Positions 1-7,706 are shown, counted from the first letter of the stretch. The stretch: 64,000 nucleotides of DNA from Alkalihalobacillus sp. TS-13 (GCF_019720915.1 NZ_JAHKSI010000006.1:22081-86080); one strand, 5' to 3'. Translations and numbers: made by a program. Notes: generated from the sequence alone by a model not told the origin.

Positions 1-2
1 GT

Positions 3-83
3 CCACAGTCCTGCAAGTGCGATCAGCCTCCGGTACCACCGCCGGCCCCTGAGTTCCCTATGGAACCATCTAAGTCTCGGTAG
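3..83 (+). CDS. C-terminal end of a small Cys/Pro-rich protein (partial)
   Basis: An open frame enters at the window edge and stops with TAG at 81-83. The visible 26 residues contain a CxC pair (C4 and C6 of the visible part) followed by a proline-rich tail. A hairpin terminator follows directly, as after the other micro-genes of this array, so this is probably the end of one more array member. The start and function cannot be seen. Confidence 0.4.
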   Translation, partial: PQSCKCDQPPVPPPAPEFPMEPSKSR

Positions 84-94
84 GGAGAACCTTC

Positions 95-137
95 GCCTCC
101 GGATGGTCAGTGATAGGCGTCCGGGGGCTTTCCTTTT
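95..137 (+). terminator. Hairpin terminator of the edge micro-gene
   Basis: GCCTCCGGA at 95-103 pairs imperfectly with TCCGGGGGC at 120-128, followed by a T-rich tract. Confidence 0.5.
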
Positions 138-146
138 GCTTTGGCC

Positions 147-480
147 ATTTGCATCTGCAAATCCCCTCGCCCGGAAAAATTTTTTTCGGGCTCCGCCCCA
201 AACCCCGGAAGGGGCTACGTAGGTGGTCCGTTAGGTCTGACATGTTCGGTTTGTGCAGATTCCTGGGACAATCGGAATTCGCTGGCGCTCATGCAGTTTG
301 TTTTGGGGGCTAGGCCCCCAAACCCCCAGGCGTTACGGAATATGTCGCTCTGATATGTGTTCGGTTTGTGAGAAGAACAGACAGGTGGGGTCGTTTGCCG
401 CAGTGGGTTGCGTGACGTCCCGGCCAGGTGAATAGGTGTTCTGTTTGATTGGTAGTCCCCTGTTCCGGTACCGGTTGCTT
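147..480. repeat. Composite array repeat, unit 1
   Basis: Order of parts: palindrome ATTTGC-N4-GCAAAT (147-162), a GGGCTCCGCCCC hairpin followed by AAACCCCGG (about 188-212), a TTCGCTGGCGCTCAT core (about 278-293), a GGGGGC-x4-GCCCCC-type hairpin followed by AAACCCCC (305-327), then a diverged tail to about 480. Confidence 0.7.
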
Positions 481-586
481 ATGGGGTGAGTTGGAAAGTA
501 TTGTTCATCACCTGACAAAAAGCGTATGAGAAGGGGAGGCGAATGTAACCTAGTTTTCAATTAAGAAGTTGAGGATACTCCCCCTT

Positions 587-602
587 TGTGACATCGCTCA
601 CC
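587..602. promoter_or_regulatory. CRP/FNR-like box without a clear promoter
   Basis: TGTGACATCGCTCACC matches TGTGA-N6-TCACA at 9 of 10 positions. On the minus strand a TAGGTT lies 34 nt past it, as in the active promoters, but no good -35 or convincing gene follows. It may be a relic. Confidence 0.4.
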
Positions 603-643
603 ATGTTCGTCCTTACGTGGGTTTTTTGTCTCCATTCACAATC

Positions 644-678
644 GTGTACCCCCATCCTATGAATGGACGGGGGTACAC
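644..678 (-). terminator. Terminator of the CDF exporter gene
   Basis: Ten-base perfect arms, GTGTACCCCC (644-653) and GGGGGTACAC (669-678), lie just past the minus-strand stop at 712. Confidence 0.7.
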
Positions 679-711
679 TCTATCAAAGTTATAAGGTCAA
701 TTCCGAATATT

Positions 712-1575
712 TCACCCCTTTGTTTCTACCTGAATGGTAGCATGTGTAATATTAAATTCCTTTTCTAGTTTGCTTAGCGTTTCCTGCAAGATTTGTTGAC
801 TGCCAAGATCGTCCTGTACGAGCAGGTGACACGTAAAGACATCCATGCCTGATGTAATCGTCCAAATGTGAAGATCATGAACATCAATCACACCAGTGAT
901 GCTTTCGATCGATTGTTGCACTTCCTTTGGATTCAACGTTGACGGAGTGCCTTCCATCAAAATGTGAATCGCAGGTTTAACTACAATCCATCCACTACGG
1001 AGAATCATCAAGGCGACAAAACCACTGATAACCGGATCGACCATGTACCACTGGGTGATGGTCATAAGGATTCCACCAATAATGACACCGATCGAACTCA
1101 GTGCATCACCCAAAATGTGCAAATAGGCGCTTCGGAGATTCACATTATTGTGAACATCTCCGTGACTCTTCATCTGCCAAGCTGACAATAGATTCGCCAC
1201 AAATCCGATAAAGGCGACCACAACCATCGTCAAACTGTTAACACTGGCAGGATGCAAAACCCGTTCGTATGCCTCGATCAGAATCAATCCGGCCATAACG
1301 AACAATAGCATGCCATTAAACAGGGCCGCCAGTATTTCAAATCGATGATAGCCATAGGTCATTTTAACGGATGCCATTTTTGTGGCGATAATCATGGCGA
1401 TTAGGCTTATGACCAATGACAATGCATCATTGAGCATATGAGCGGAGTCGGCTAAAAGAGCCATGCTGTTCGTTATCAGGACGCCGATAAATTGTAAAAC
1501 TATAATCCCGCTGGTGATCAGTAAAGCGATGATCAAACCGCGCTTATTTCCTTTGTGATCATGATGGTGATGCAT
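712..1575 (-). CDS. Cation diffusion facilitator (CDF) metal exporter
   Basis: A 287-residue membrane protein of the CzcD/ZitB-type CDF family, which exports Zn2+, Co2+ or Cd2+ in exchange for protons. The N-terminus is a His cluster (MHHHHDH) typical of metal-binding tails. Six hydrophobic segments follow. The two transport-site motifs are visible: D-x2-H-x3-D in the second helix region (DSAHMLNDALS) and H-x3-D in the fifth (HILGDALSS). The C-terminal about 85 residues form the cytoplasmic metal-sensing ferredoxin-like domain. Length is normal for the family. The start ATG has AGAGGAG eight bases upstream. It is transcribed alone from a boxed promoter at 1614-1668 and ends at the hairpin at 644-678. 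The metal cannot be fixed from sequence. Confidence 0.93.
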   Translation of the reverse strand: MHHHHDHKGNKRGLIIALLITSGIIVLQFIGVLITNSMALLADSAHMLNDALSLVISLIAMIIATKMASVKMTYGYHRFEILAALFNGMLLFVMAGLILIEAYERVLHPASVNSLTMVVVAFIGFVANLLSAWQMKSHGDVHNNVNLRSAYLHILGDALSSIGVIIGGILMTITQWYMVDPVISGFVALMILRSGWIVVKPAIHILMEGTPSTLNPKEVQQSIESITGVIDVHDLHIWTITSGMDVFTCHLLVQDDLGSQQILQETLSKLEKEFNITHATIQVETKG

Positions 1576-1613
1576 TTTTCTCCTCTAGCGGGGGCCTTTC
1601 TCTTGCACTTGAG

Positions 1614-1668
1614 ATTCTACGCCTGCGACGGGCTGAAGTCGATGTCTTACTATATGACACAGGTCATA
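1614..1668 (-). promoter_or_regulatory. Boxed promoter of the CDF exporter
   Basis: Box TATGACCTGTGTCATA (minus strand, 1653-1668), 10 nt, -35 TCGACT (1637-1642), 17 nt, -10 TAGAAT (1614-1619). Same geometry as the other array promoters. Confidence 0.7.
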
Positions 1669-1687
1669 GCGGATGTGGTTGTAATTG

Positions 1688-2005
1688 GGGGCTTGCCCCA
1701 AACCCCAGGAGGTGTTACGTACGTGCGTTAGTCTTGAAATGTCCGTTTTGTGTGGATTGTCGGCGCAATCGGCATTCGCTGACGCTCATACTGTCTTTCT
1801 TGGGGGCTATGCCCCCAAACCCCCTGGCGTTGCTGGTTATCTCGCTCTGGTAAAGTGTTCGGTTTGGGAGATGTACAGATCAGTGTGGCTACTTTGCGTA
1901 GGGGGTTGTGGCGTCCCCGACTTGATCAAGTATGGTTCTGTTTAGATGGTGGTCGCCTGCTTTGGTGCCAGTATTAAAGAAGCATGGAGCAGGGAAGGTC
2001 GGGGT
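1688..2005. repeat. Composite array repeat, unit 2
   Basis: GGGGGCTTGCCCC hairpin with AAACCCC (about 1687-1708), the ATTCGCTGACGCTCAT core (about 1765-1780), GGGGGCTATGCCCCC with AAACCCCC (1802-1824), then the tail GGCGTTGCTGGTTAT... running up to the box at 2006. The ATTTGC palindrome is absent here. Confidence 0.7.
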
Positions 2006-2061
2006 TGTGAGCCTTGTCACATTGTGGCACGTTGAGTCTGTGATGATAAGCGTGCTAGACT
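2006..2061 (+). promoter_or_regulatory. Boxed promoter of the first GNAT-like gene
   Basis: Perfect box TGTGAGCCTTGTCACA (2006-2021), 10 nt, TTGAGT (2032-2037), 18 nt, TAGACT (2056-2061) with an extended TG motif. Confidence 0.75.
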
Positions 2062-2100
2062 TAGCGTGTAATTGAAACAGACTTACGAAAGGTTAGTCCA

Positions 2101-2403
2101 TTGACTGACTGGATTCAATCATTCATGAAAGAGCAGTCAGACAAGTATGATGGGCTTGAACTTTTCCTGTCCCGAAAACCAGATTATGTTGTTCTGAATT
2201 TTATAAGGGTATCGAAGAAAAATCATGGGACAGGCACAAAGGTTATGGAATCACTTATCCAAGAAGCTGATAAACATGGGGATACGATTCAACTTATTCC
2301 CAGCGGAGAATTTGGTAGTGATCTAAAAAAGTTAAAAACATGGTATAAACGTTTTGGATTTATTTCAAGAAAGAATTTTATGATTCGGAAACCTAAAAAA
2401 TAA
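2101..2403 (+). CDS. Compact GNAT-like protein, copy 1
   Basis: A 100-residue soluble protein starting at TTG, with AAAGG about 10 nt upstream. The acetyl-CoA-binding motif A of GNAT acetyltransferases is recognisable (G-T-G-T-K-V-M-E at about residues 43-50, after a beta strand ending FIRVS). A motif-B-like WYKRFGF lies at about residues 80-86. It is shorter than typical GNAT enzymes (140-180 residues), so it may be a minimal or non-catalytic member; the substrate is unknown. Two paralogues follow at 4259 and 12478. All three begin M-(T/S)-DW from TTG. The later copies are associated with the 86-residue helical protein; here that partner is encoded next, as a separate unit at 2985. Confidence 0.8.
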   Translation: MTDWIQSFMKEQSDKYDGLELFLSRKPDYVVLNFIRVSKKNHGTGTKVMESLIQEADKHGDTIQLIPSGEFGSDLKKLKTWYKRFGFISRKNFMIRKPKK

Positions 2404-2423
2404 TTACCGAATAAGAAGGAAAC

Positions 2424-2455
2424 CCCCGAACGGTTTTTTGCCGTTCGGGGATTTC
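2424..2455 (+). terminator. Terminator of GNAT-like copy 1
   Basis: CCCCGAACGG (2424-2433) and CCGTTCGGGG (2441-2450) are perfect arms around a T-rich loop. Confidence 0.75.
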
Positions 2456-2468
2456 CTTTGTCTTTAGT

Positions 2469-2860
2469 ATTTGCAAGTGCAAATGGTCTTTCCCGCTGAA
2501 AAAATTAAGGGGCTCTGCCCCAACCCCGGGAAGAGTGTCCGTAGTGTCTGAAGTGTCCGATTTGTGCGGATTGTTGTTCAAATCGGAATGCGCTGATGCT
2601 CATACTGTTCTTATTGGGGGCAAGCCCCCAAACCCCCCGGCGTTGCTGGTTATGTCGCTCTGGCAAAGTGCTCGGTTTGGGAGATGTACAGATCAGTGTG
2701 GTTGCTTGTCGTAGGTGGTTGCGTGACGTCCCCGGCTTGAACAGGTATGGTCCCTTTGGTTGAAGGGCACCTGTCCCGGTGCCGGTGGCTTATGGGGTTG
2801 ATTGGGAGAGGTTCCGTTGCTCTCTGTCGTAAGAAAATGCATAGGAAAGTGAGGGAAACG
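2469..2860. repeat. Composite array repeat, unit 3
   Basis: Palindrome ATTTGC-AAGT-GCAAAT (2469-2484), GGGGCTCTGCCCC hairpin (about 2509-2521), GCTGATGCTCAT core, GGGGGCAAGCCCCC with AAACCCCCC (2616-2638), long tail to about 2860. Confidence 0.75.
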
Positions 2861-2884
2861 GGTGACAGCGAAGCTCCGATCGTC

Positions 2885-2941
2885 TATGACTCAGGTCACA
2901 CCAACCAGAGCTTGTATTGGATTTGGTCCGGGTGCTAGACT
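2885..2941 (+). promoter_or_regulatory. Boxed promoter of the 86-residue helical protein, copy 1
   Basis: Box TATGACTCAGGTCACA (2885-2900), 11 nt, TTGTAT (2912-2917), 18 nt, TAGACT (2936-2941). Confidence 0.75.
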
Positions 2942-2984
2942 GGAGTCGTTCGCAGGGAAGAAAGCGAAACGATTGGAGGATGAA

Positions 2985-3245
2985 TTGTCTAACGTTGATG
3001 AAATCCGTGCAAGCCTACAGTCGGCGAATGAAACAACACGTCGCGCAATTGCTGCATTGGCTGAAGCTATAAATTTGCTAGAAGAAGCACGAGCAGCTGA
3101 AATGTATGTAATCCAGGGAAGTAACGATCAAGAGATCATCAGAAGTAGCAACATGAAGAGTTCGCTTATTGAACAACTCCCCAATTTCATGATGATGGCT
3201 GAAGAAAGCATTACGGTTTCGGAAAATTACCAACAACGGTTGTGA
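2985..3245 (+). CDS. 86-residue helical protein, copy 1
   Basis: The TTG start at 2985 is chosen because GGAGG lies five bases upstream and because the reading frame then has exactly 87 codons, like copies 2 and 3. The protein is mostly alpha-helical by composition. It has an N-terminal V-D-E-I-R, a middle A-I-N-L-L-E-E-A segment and a C-terminal E-x-Y-x-x-R-L ending shared with the paralogues at 4666 and 12886. There are no cysteines, membrane segments or catalytic motifs. The heptad-like pattern suggests a helical bundle or oligomer. The shape recalls short WXG100-like or DUF6244-like helical hairpins, but I do not assign it to a family. Its partnership with the GNAT-like protein is inferred from the fused copy at 12478. 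Confidence 0.7.
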   Translation: MSNVDEIRASLQSANETTRRAIAALAEAINLLEEARAAEMYVIQGSNDQEIIRSSNMKSSLIEQLPNFMMMAEESITVSENYQQRL

Positions 3246-3274
3246 AAATGGATTGATCAAGATTTGATCATCTG

Positions 3275-3308
3275 AACGGCCCCGGAATTTATTCCGGGGC
3301 CGTTCTTA
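3275..3308 (+). terminator. Terminator of helical protein copy 1
   Basis: AACGGCCCCGGAAT and ATTCCGGGGCCGTT form perfect 14-base arms with a two-base loop, then TCTTA. Confidence 0.8.
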
Positions 3309-3318
3309 GATACTGGCT

Positions 3319-3600
3319 ATTTGCAGATGCAAATAGCGTAAGGAATAATGAATTCGCTGACGCTCATGCTGTATTGTTTTGAGGGCTAAGCCCCCAAACC
3401 CCCTGGCGTTGCTGGTTATGTCGCTCTGGCAAAGTGCTCGGTTTGGGAGATGTACAGATCAGTGTGGTTACTTTCCGTAGGTGGTTGCGTCACGTCCCCG
3501 GCTTGATTGCAATAGTTCGGTTGGGTAGATGGTCGCCTGTTTCGGTGCCGGTATCAAAGAGCGCATGGAGTAGGGAAGGTCGATTTCTGAGCCTTGTTAC
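3319..3600. repeat. Composite array repeat, unit 4
   Basis: Palindrome ATTTGC-AGAT-GCAAAT (3319-3334), ATTCGCTGACGCTCAT core (about 3350-3366), GGGCTAAGCCC with CCAAACCCCC (about 3381-3403), tail ending in a decayed box TCTGAGCCTTGTTACA near 3586-3602. Confidence 0.75.
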
Positions 3601-3640
3601 AACGGCCCTGTCTTCGGAACGTACCGAGGACAGGGCCGTT
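3601..3640. terminator. Hairpin serving the minus-strand zinc-finger gene
   Basis: AACGGCCCTGTC and GACAGGGCCGTT are perfect arms. The hairpin lies just beyond the stop of the minus gene at 3668. A related hairpin is at 5582-5622. Confidence 0.65.
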
Positions 3641-3667
3641 TATGTTATGAGGGGGAAGGTAGGTTAC

Positions 3668-3844
3668 CTAACGTATCCGGTTTTTTCCCGAACCGGGTCC
3701 GGGAGGATGGCAAACATGGATACGGAAACAATTTCTTTTGCCAATTGCATTGTCTTGGAACCTGCAATAGACATTTTCGCATCCTGGACATTTGGCAATA
3801 AACGCTTTGTCTACTTCTCGTTTCCCACACGCAGCACATTCCAT
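3668..3844 (-). CDS. Small zinc-finger-like protein (58 aa)
   Basis: The frame begins at ATG 3844, preceded by AGGAGG nine bases upstream, and ends TAG at 3668-3670. It encodes 58 residues with four spaced cysteine groups: C3-x2-C6, C19-x2-C22, C27 and C39/C45, plus His46. This is a treble-clef or double-ribbon type metal-binding pattern. There is no signal peptide or membrane segment. It is expressed from the minus arm of the divergent boxed promoter at 3880-3974. It belongs with the other CxxC micro-proteins of the array (7524, 7740, 10226, 10380, 10949, 11216) in size and setting, though sequence similarity is low. Function unknown. Confidence 0.65.
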   Translation of the reverse strand: MECAACGKREVDKAFIAKCPGCENVYCRFQDNAIGKRNCFRIHVCHPPGPGSGKNRIR

Positions 3845-3879
3845 TAAACTGACCTCCTCGATCTCGACTGACAGCTATA

Positions 3880-3974
3880 AATTTACCTGAAGAGGTTCCG
3901 GTTACACAAGCTGTGAATGTGTGAGTTAACTCACATAGTATTCTCTTGTGTGAGGGGGAGTCATCGGTTAATCT
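3880..3974. promoter_or_regulatory. Divergent promoter pair around one perfect box
   Basis: Box TGTGAGTTAACTCACA (3920-3935), a perfect 16-base palindrome. Plus arm: 10 nt, TTGTGT (3946-3951), 17 nt, TAATCT (3969-3974). Minus arm: 10 nt, TTGTGT (3904-3909), 18 nt, TAAATT (3880-3885). Confidence 0.8.
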
Positions 3975-4017
3975 TGTTCATGTCCGTTTTGGATATTCAA
4001 AAAGGGTGGATAAATCC

Positions 4018-4238
4018 ATGCTAGGTAGGAAAAAAGGGCGTGAGTCGGAGTCAGCTATTCAATGACGCTGTGAAGAGTGTAAAAAAATACAGCAAGATAT
4101 ATTGATGTAAATACCCGCCAAAAGTATTGTGAAGGATGCAAGAACCATCTTCAAAAGGTGGTGATTTTACATTTTAAGAGGTTAAAGTCAAAAGATGAAG
4201 GACGTAGAATGTTTCTGATAGAAAAGAAAAAGATGTGA
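4018..4238 (+). pseudogene. Frameshifted zinc-ribbon micro-gene
   Basis: The ATG at 4018 has GGGTGG upstream but stops after 15 codons. In the neighbouring frames two CxxC motifs of an apparent zinc ribbon (C-E-E-C near 4070 and C-E-G-C near 4130) are still readable, ending TGA at 4236-4238. At least two frameshifts are needed to join them. It is the first unit downstream of a perfect boxed promoter and lies before the GNAT-like copy 2. Confidence 0.5.
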
Positions 4239-4258
4239 CATGTTGAGAGGAATTAGAG

Positions 4259-4576
4259 TTGTCTGACTGGCTTAAACCATTTATGAGGGAACAAAGCGAT
4301 AAGTACAGTGGATTAGTGATCTCTCTTTCCCGAAAGACCGATGGATTTGTGTCCCTTGATCTCATCCAAGTTTCGCCCCGTCATAAAGGGGTGGGGACAG
4401 AGGTAATGCAAGCTCTTATCCATCAGGCTGATAAATATGGAGATAATTTGAAACTCTATCCCAGCGATGATTATGGAAGTGATTTTGATCGATTGAAAAA
4501 GTGGTATGAACGTTTCGGGTTTCGTTCAAATGGAGATTGGATGTTTCGTTATGCTCAAGGAGATTTAACGATGTGA
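4259..4576 (+). CDS. Compact GNAT-like protein, copy 2
   Basis: A 105-residue paralogue of the 2101 and 12478 proteins, about half identical by eye. It starts at TTG with GAGAGG eight bases upstream. The motif-A segment (G-V-G-T-E-V-M-Q, about residues 43-50) and the W-Y-E-R-F-G-F motif-B segment are kept. It has no promoter of its own in the usual form and appears to be the second gene after the box at 3920. The 86-residue helical protein follows 89 nt after its stop, giving the order GNAT then helical protein that is fused into one frame at 12478. Enzymatic activity is unproven. Confidence 0.8.
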   Translation: MSDWLKPFMREQSDKYSGLVISLSRKTDGFVSLDLIQVSPRHKGVGTEVMQALIHQADKYGDNLKLYPSDDYGSDFDRLKKWYERFGFRSNGDWMFRYAQGDLTM

Positions 4577-4665
4577 GCGAGGGCACACCGACACGCAATA
4601 GACAAGGTAAATCCCCATCAGGTAAGGTACAGTCGTACGGTAAACCGAGTACAGGAGGAACCACC

Positions 4666-4926
4666 GTGGCAGGTGTGGAAGAGGTTCGCGCGGGTATTAC
4701 CCTTGCAAATCAAAAGGCATATGAGGCTATCGCTGGGTTGCAGCAAGCTACTCTAATACTAGAGGAGGCCCAACAGGCCCTAGCTAATGCCACCCAAGGA
4801 AGTGGCCAAGAAGAGATTCAACATTCTTACGGTATGCTTGCTGAAGCAGTTACTACGATTACAGGAGTACAAGGAACCATCAACGTAAGTATTTTAAAGG
4901 CTGAAGAATACTCCAACCGTCTCTAA
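4666..4926 (+). CDS. 86-residue helical protein, copy 2
   Basis: Start GTG at 4666 is set by AGGAGG seven bases upstream and gives 87 codons exactly, the same length as copies 1 and 3. The sequence is helical and rich in Ala, Gln and Glu, with V-E-E-V-R near the start, a middle L-E-E-A-Q-Q-A-L, and the E-E-Y-S-N-R-L end. It sits directly downstream of GNAT-like copy 2, probably in the same transcript, and is followed by a strong terminator at 4969. No family is assigned. Confidence 0.75.
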   Translation: MAGVEEVRAGITLANQKAYEAIAGLQQATLILEEAQQALANATQGSGQEEIQHSYGMLAEAVTTITGVQGTINVSILKAEEYSNRL

Positions 4927-4968
4927 GTAAATAAAGATATGGGTTAGTGTTCCCCATATTAAACACTT

Positions 4969-5015
4969 AACGATTCCCGTTTTCGTTTGAATGGCGAAAG
5001 CGGGAATCGTTTTTA
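4969..5015 (+). terminator. Terminator of the GNAT/helical operon
   Basis: AACGATTCCCG...CGGGAATCGT arms with an inner extension, followed by TTTTTATA. Confidence 0.8.
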
Positions 5016-5023
5016 TATATGGA

Positions 5024-5340
5024 ATTTGCATTCACAAAAGATTTTTGGGGCTCCGCCCCAAACCCCGGAGGCATACGTAGTAGGTCCGTTGGGTCTGAAA
5101 TGTCCGTTTTGTGCGGATTTGTCAGCGCATTAGGAATTCGCTGGCGCTCATGTTGTTTTTCTTGGGGGCTTAGCCCCCAAACCCCCCGGTGTTGCTGGTT
5201 ATGTCGCTCTGGCAAAGTGCTCGGTTTGGGAGATGTGCAGATCAGTGTGGTTGCTTTGCGTAGGTGGTTGCGTCACGTCCCCGGCTTGATTGCAATAGTT
5301 CGGTTGGGTAGATGGTCGCTTGCTTCGGTGCAGGTTATGA
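5024..5340. repeat. Composite array repeat, unit 5
   Basis: A decayed ATTTGC palindrome (5024-5039), GGGGCTCCGCCCC with AAACCCCGG (about 5049-5071), TTCGCTGGCGCTCAT core, GGGGGCTTAGCCCCC with AAACCCCCC (about 5164-5187), full tail to about 5335. Confidence 0.75.
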
Positions 5341-5382
5341 GGTTGTTCAAGAATGAAGAAATAGCAAGGATGAGAGATTAAT

Positions 5383-5420
5383 CCCCGGGTCATTGAAAAC
5401 GGACCCGGGGACCTTTTTAC
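5383..5420 (+). terminator. Orphan rightward terminator
   Basis: CCCCGGGTC and GACCCGGGG arms followed by a T-rich tract. Only a 14-codon frame (5338-5382) precedes it. Confidence 0.6.
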
Positions 5421-5450
5421 TCCCCTCGGTACCTTTTGCTTGCACCACTG

Positions 5451-5505
5451 AATTTACATGGTTGGTCTTATCTGGTCAAAGAGGTAATAAGTGACTTCCT
5501 TCACA
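5451..5505 (-). promoter_or_regulatory. Orphan boxed promoter
   Basis: Box TGTGAAGGAAGTCACT (minus, 5490-5505), 10 nt, TTGACC (5474-5479), 17 nt, TAAATT (5451-5456). The -35 is the best in the array, but no convincing gene lies downstream. Confidence 0.65.
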
Positions 5506-5581
5506 CGGAAACATGTTGCGAACAACGGGAAGATCAGGCTTTCGCGGCATAAACGCCCCTGCCTCGAAAGCCGATAAATAA

Positions 5582-5626
5582 AACGGCCCTGCCTTCGGAA
5601 CGAAACCGAGGACAAGGCCGTTTCGG
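5582..5626. terminator. Terminator of the MFS gene
   Basis: AACGGCCcTGcC...GGACAaGGCCGTT, a near copy of the hairpin at 3601-3640, lies just past the minus-strand stop at 5649. Confidence 0.6.
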
Positions 5627-5648
5627 CTGTATGGATATATCACCCCTG

Positions 5649-6977
5649 TTAAACTTGATTGTTCCTGATAAGGTACGACACGGTTATAGGGTTATTTAGG
5701 TTAGCAGGCCGATGCTTTCCACCCATCGAATGGTGAAGGATGGAACGACCCACCAACAATGCCAGCAACATAAGCACCAATCCAATCATTGCAAAAATCC
5801 CCCATTCCTGTACCCACTTTGGACCATTGAGGCTAAACAAAGCCCCCCCGATCGGAGCACCACAAAAGCCAAGGATTCCGGTTACGAGAGAGAAAGCGCC
5901 GAAATAGGCAGGACGTTCGGAGTGTGGTGCTTCCTCGATAACAAACAACTTTGCGAGCAGAGCGAATCCGCCAACGGTAAATCCAAACAGGAGATGCACC
6001 CACACGAGCACAACGACAGGGGAAAGGAACGCCAGGAGAGCCCAGCTCAGGCAGGTTATCCCCATGCAGAAATGAACAGGAGACCAGAGCGACCGTGCAT
6101 GATGAAGGGTTGAGAGATGCCCCCAGACTTGAAACCCGCCCGCCATGCTGAGAAGCTGGACCAAAACAAGCCAGATCGAAAGCGGCTCTAGTCCCAATAT
6201 ATTGGTAATCACATACCCAAACATGGACGTTGCGGCAATCTGAATCAGGAGCATTACACTTAAATATGTAAGTGATCGGCGGAAATACCGATCCCGAAAC
6301 GGGACGGAAATCATCCCCCGGATATCAGTTTCACCGGATGGCTTCAATGGAAGATCAGGCATCTTCCATTGAAAAAACATGTCCACGATAAAGAGGGCCA
6401 GTCCAATTAGGACCAAAATCAGATAAGCCGTCCGGTCACTGCTGGCAAACTGAAAAGCGATTGCTGTAATCCCCAGAACTCCGACACCGGCGAGACGCTG
6501 AAATGTGCTACGCTTCCCGACGTATCGCCCCCCATCCTTACCCTGAGGAACGTAGTCATAATGCAGGGATAGAAAAAAGATGTTATAAAGAGTTGCTCCC
6601 AATGCAACAACGATAAAGAGAATCGCATAAACCGGACGCCCGATGGAAGGGGGAAACAGGAGTGGGATGCTCATTGCGAGCAACCATGTCCCCCGGTAGA
6701 ACATGGAAACCCAGAAAACTGCCTTCGCCCGATTCTTGAACCGATGCAATACAATCGGTCCGAAAATGTTCAGGGCGCTGAATAATTGTGGAATAGCGGG
6801 AATGACCGCCACCAAAAATGGTCCGAAACCGAGGAACAGCAACCAATTAGAAAACGTATTAGTTGGAGATAGGCCGTTCAGACCAAACAGGAAAGAGAAG
6901 GCCGCAGCGATCGGCCCTTCCCAAAGGGAGAGTCGCCGTCCGATCCTTTGACGTTCGGCGTATGTTATATCTAGCAC
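5649..6977 (-). CDS. Major facilitator superfamily transporter
   Basis: A 442-residue integral membrane protein with about 12 hydrophobic segments, a cytoplasmic basic loop after the second pair (H-R-F-K-N-R-A-K) and a long central loop near residues 200-220, as in MFS permeases. The start is GTG with AAAGGA seven bases upstream. It is a single-gene unit with a boxed promoter at 7006-7060 and a terminator at 5582-5626, so it shares control with the metal exporter and the micro-genes. The substrate cannot be predicted. The gene is intact and similar in GC to its neighbours. Confidence 0.85.
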   Translation of the reverse strand: MLDITYAERQRIGRRLSLWEGPIAAAFSFLFGLNGLSPTNTFSNWLLFLGFGPFLVAVIPAIPQLFSALNIFGPIVLHRFKNRAKAVFWVSMFYRGTWLLAMSIPLLFPPSIGRPVYAILFIVVALGATLYNIFFLSLHYDYVPQGKDGGRYVGKRSTFQRLAGVGVLGITAIAFQFASSDRTAYLILVLIGLALFIVDMFFQWKMPDLPLKPSGETDIRGMISVPFRDRYFRRSLTYLSVMLLIQIAATSMFGYVITNILGLEPLSIWLVLVQLLSMAGGFQVWGHLSTLHHARSLWSPVHFCMGITCLSWALLAFLSPVVVLVWVHLLFGFTVGGFALLAKLFVIEEAPHSERPAYFGAFSLVTGILGFCGAPIGGALFSLNGPKWVQEWGIFAMIGLVLMLLALLVGRSILHHSMGGKHRPANLNNPITVSYLIRNNQV

Positions 6978-7005
6978 GATTAATCCTTTCTTGGCGACTT
7001 CTAAC

Positions 7006-7060
7006 AGCTTAGCACGTTTCCTCGCTGCATTCGTCCCTTATAGTTATGACAAATCTCACA
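7006..7060 (-). promoter_or_regulatory. Boxed promoter of the MFS gene
   Basis: Box TGTGAGATTTGTCATA (minus, 7045-7060), 10 nt, ACGAAT (7029-7034), 17 nt, TAAGCT (7006-7011). Confidence 0.7.
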
Positions 7061-7069
7061 TCACCATCT

Positions 7070-7290
7070 GGCGCGCAAATCGGCATTCGCTGACGCTCAT
7101 GCTGCCTTTTTTGGGGGCTAAGCCCCCAAACCCCCTGGCGTTGCTGGTTATGTCGGCATGGAAAAGTGGTCGGTTTAGGAGATGTAGAGATCAGTGTGGT
7201 TGCTTGTCGTAGGTGGTTGCGTCACGTCCCCAACTTGGAGAGGTATGGTCCCTTTGGTTGGAGGGCACCTGTACCGGTGCCGTAATGGGG
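7070..7290. repeat. Composite array repeat, unit 6
   Basis: Begins at the CGGCATTCGCTGACGCTCAT core (about 7080), then GGGGGCTAAGCCCCC with AAACCCCC (about 7113-7135) and a tail to about 7290. The left palindrome and GGGGCTCC parts are missing. Confidence 0.7.
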
Positions 7291-7465
7291 ATGGTTTGTG
7301 CATCTGACAGCAGTATGAAACGGCTAGTAGGCGTGATATAACTTACGTTGTTATCCATTGTGCGGGGAAGAGTCATGCACTAATCTTTAGGGGGTATTTT
7401 ACAGTTTTTGTTATACCGGCAATGAGTCATAAATTCCCTTTACGAATCGTGTTTGGTAGAGGCAA

Positions 7466-7508
7466 AACCCAATCCCTCTACCGCGCGTAACGATAAAGGG
7501 ATTGGGTG
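7466..7508 (-). terminator. Terminator of the two-gene zinc-finger operon
   Basis: ACCCAATCCCT and AGGGATTGGGT are perfect 11-base arms, followed on the minus strand by TTTTGCC. Confidence 0.7.
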
Positions 7509-7523
7509 AGAATGGATCACATC

Positions 7524-7706
7524 TTACCGAATCCGATTCGGTCCGACTCCCCTTCCAGGATTACCGTAGTGAATATCACGGTGATCATTGACACAACCAC
7601 CCGTTGGAGACTTTGTCAGTTTGCAGTAATGGATGTTGCACTTTTTACAGTAGATGATGACTCGATCTTTTTCATCCTTGCCACACAAGTTGCAGGTTTT
7701 TCCCAT
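7524..7706 (-). CDS. Small zinc-finger-like protein (60 aa)
   Basis: The start ATG at 7706 follows GGAG by eight bases; an in-frame ATG seven codons earlier lacks a better site. The 60 residues open with C-x2-C (C-N-L-C-G) and carry C-K-K-C, a further C and an H-x5-H spread, a cross-brace-like arrangement able to bind two metals. The C-terminal part is Gly/Arg-rich. It is the second gene of a two-gene minus-strand operon with the zinc-finger gene at 7740-7877 (33 nt gap), expressed from the minus arm of the divergent promoter at 8055-8149. Function unknown. Confidence 0.65.
   Translation of the reverse strand: MGKTCNLCGKDEKDRVIIYCKKCNIHYCKLTKSPTGGCVNDHRDIHYGNPGRGVGPNRIR

Noticed and set aside
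110-435. Overlapping plus-strand frames in repeat unit 1, and similar frames in the other units
   Set aside because: They run through the hairpins of the repeat, change frame between units, and have no ribosome sites.
3645-3839. 64-codon minus frame beside the zinc-finger gene
   Set aside because: The frame from ATG 3844 has AGGAGG and a clean cysteine pattern; this other frame has neither and overlaps it fully.
5513-5581. 22-codon frame by the orphan promoter
   Set aside because: No ribosome site and the promoter points the other way.
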